From NCBI RefSeq assembly GCF_051020975.1, contig NW_027478162.1, positions 19,840,001-19,904,000 of the forward strand: a stretch of 64,000 nucleotides of DNA. The letters are read 5' to 3'. The translations under genes and the position numbers were made by a program. Below are positions 63,843-64,000 of this stretch, one piece after another. Under the pieces are notes generated by a model. It worked only from the letters and a program-made list of their open reading frames with translations. It was not told the DNA's origin and did no database searches. Positions within the stretch are counted from its first letter, which is position 1; each line of letters starts with the position of its first letter. Source of the DNA: Osmia lignaria lignaria. Its lineage: Eukaryota > Arthropoda > Insecta > Hymenoptera > Megachilidae.

Positions 63843-64000
63843 TCAGAGGCGTAGTTCTCGAGATATATCAAGATATTTAAAAGTTCCGAAGCCGCACCAA
63901 CATAATAGAGATACAGAAACACCGTGGCCCCTTTCTTTGAGATAACTCTGCACTATTGCGACCTGCAAATGCCACTTCCAGCTCAGCTGTGCAGAAGAAG
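63843..64000 (+). repeat. Partial monomer at right edge
   Basis: This is the first 158 bp of a monomer, cut inside the GAA-rich tract. It begins with the uncommon TCAGAGGCGTAG form and has the rare GCGACCTGC and AGCTCAGCTG variants. Those two variants otherwise occur only near 7310-7335 and 11172-11200. The array extends to the right of the window. Confidence 0.97.

Larger units (their letters stand above)
1..64000. repeat. Tandem satellite DNA array, 322-bp monomer
   Basis: The window is filled end to end by one head-to-tail monomer, always in the same orientation. Between 107 and 63842 there are 198 full units: 190 of 322 bp, seven of 319 bp and one of 323 bp. No non-satellite sequence longer than a few bases interrupts it, and both edges fall inside a monomer. 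By eye, neighbours differ at a few percent of positions, and units in recent duplications are nearly identical. One counted monomer (54189-54510) has 125 G+C of 322. Such arrays usually make up centromeric or pericentromeric heterochromatin; that role is inferred from the organisation. Family name and host species are not recognised. Confidence 0.99.

Noticed and set aside
1..64000. CRISPR array or bacterial repeat region
   Set aside because: The repeats are contiguous 322-bp monomers without unique spacers, and no cas genes or bacterial coding sequence are present.
1..64000. Telomeric repeats, transposon ends or target-site duplications marking inserted elements
   Set aside because: Monomer phase is continuous across the window and every length change is 1 or 3 bp, leaving no room for an inserted element. 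No telomere-type short repeats were seen.

Overview
The whole 64 kb window is one uninterrupted head-to-tail satellite DNA array. It holds no recognisable gene, RNA gene, transposon, CRISPR array or unique spacer. Counting from a fixed phase (the T of the TCAG that ends the TGATCAG motif), there are 198 complete monomers from 107 to 63842. A partial monomer lies at each edge (1-106 and 63843-64000), so the array continues beyond both ends. Monomer length is almost invariant: 190 units are 322 bp, seven are 319 bp and one is 323 bp. Monomer starts follow 107+322n up to 30697, then restart in register at 31016, 39063, 45826, 50009, 50328, 52257, 56440 and 59335, each restart following a length-variant unit.

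Organism: a eukaryote, since long arrays of one high-identity monomer of this size are typical of centromeric or pericentromeric heterochromatin. One representative monomer is about 39% G+C and has 11 CpG where roughly 12 are expected, so CpG is not depleted. That fits an invertebrate such as an insect better than a heavily methylated vertebrate, but the species and the satellite family cannot be named from sequence alone.

Layout: monomers are mosaics of a few linked variant blocks. Runs of monomers recur in the same order at offsets of 3, 4, 6/7, 9, 11, 13, 20 and 24 units. The clearest case is a nine-monomer (2895 bp) higher-order unit at 56121-59015 repeated at 59016-61910 with about five differences seen by eye, followed by a two-unit out-of-register fragment. 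1-21 kb carries the most diverse monomers, with 11- and 13-unit registers. 21.7-38 kb is built from a long module repeated at 9-10 and 24 units. 40-45.5 kb holds three copies of a five-unit block. 46-56 kb has short dimer and monomer duplications. 56-62.5 kb holds the nine-mer. From about 62.9 kb to the right edge the rare variants of the 7-11 kb region return.

Every monomer shows an apparent reverse-strand frame of about 74 codons. It is best read as a by-product of homogenisation: it opens on TTG rather than ATG, 322 is not a multiple of 3, at least 12 units carry internal stops, and one stop-bearing variant has been copied into seven units. The notable content is structural: the higher-order organisation, visible unequal-crossover products, an internal duplication inside the monomer, and a 24-nt mirror repeat in most monomers.
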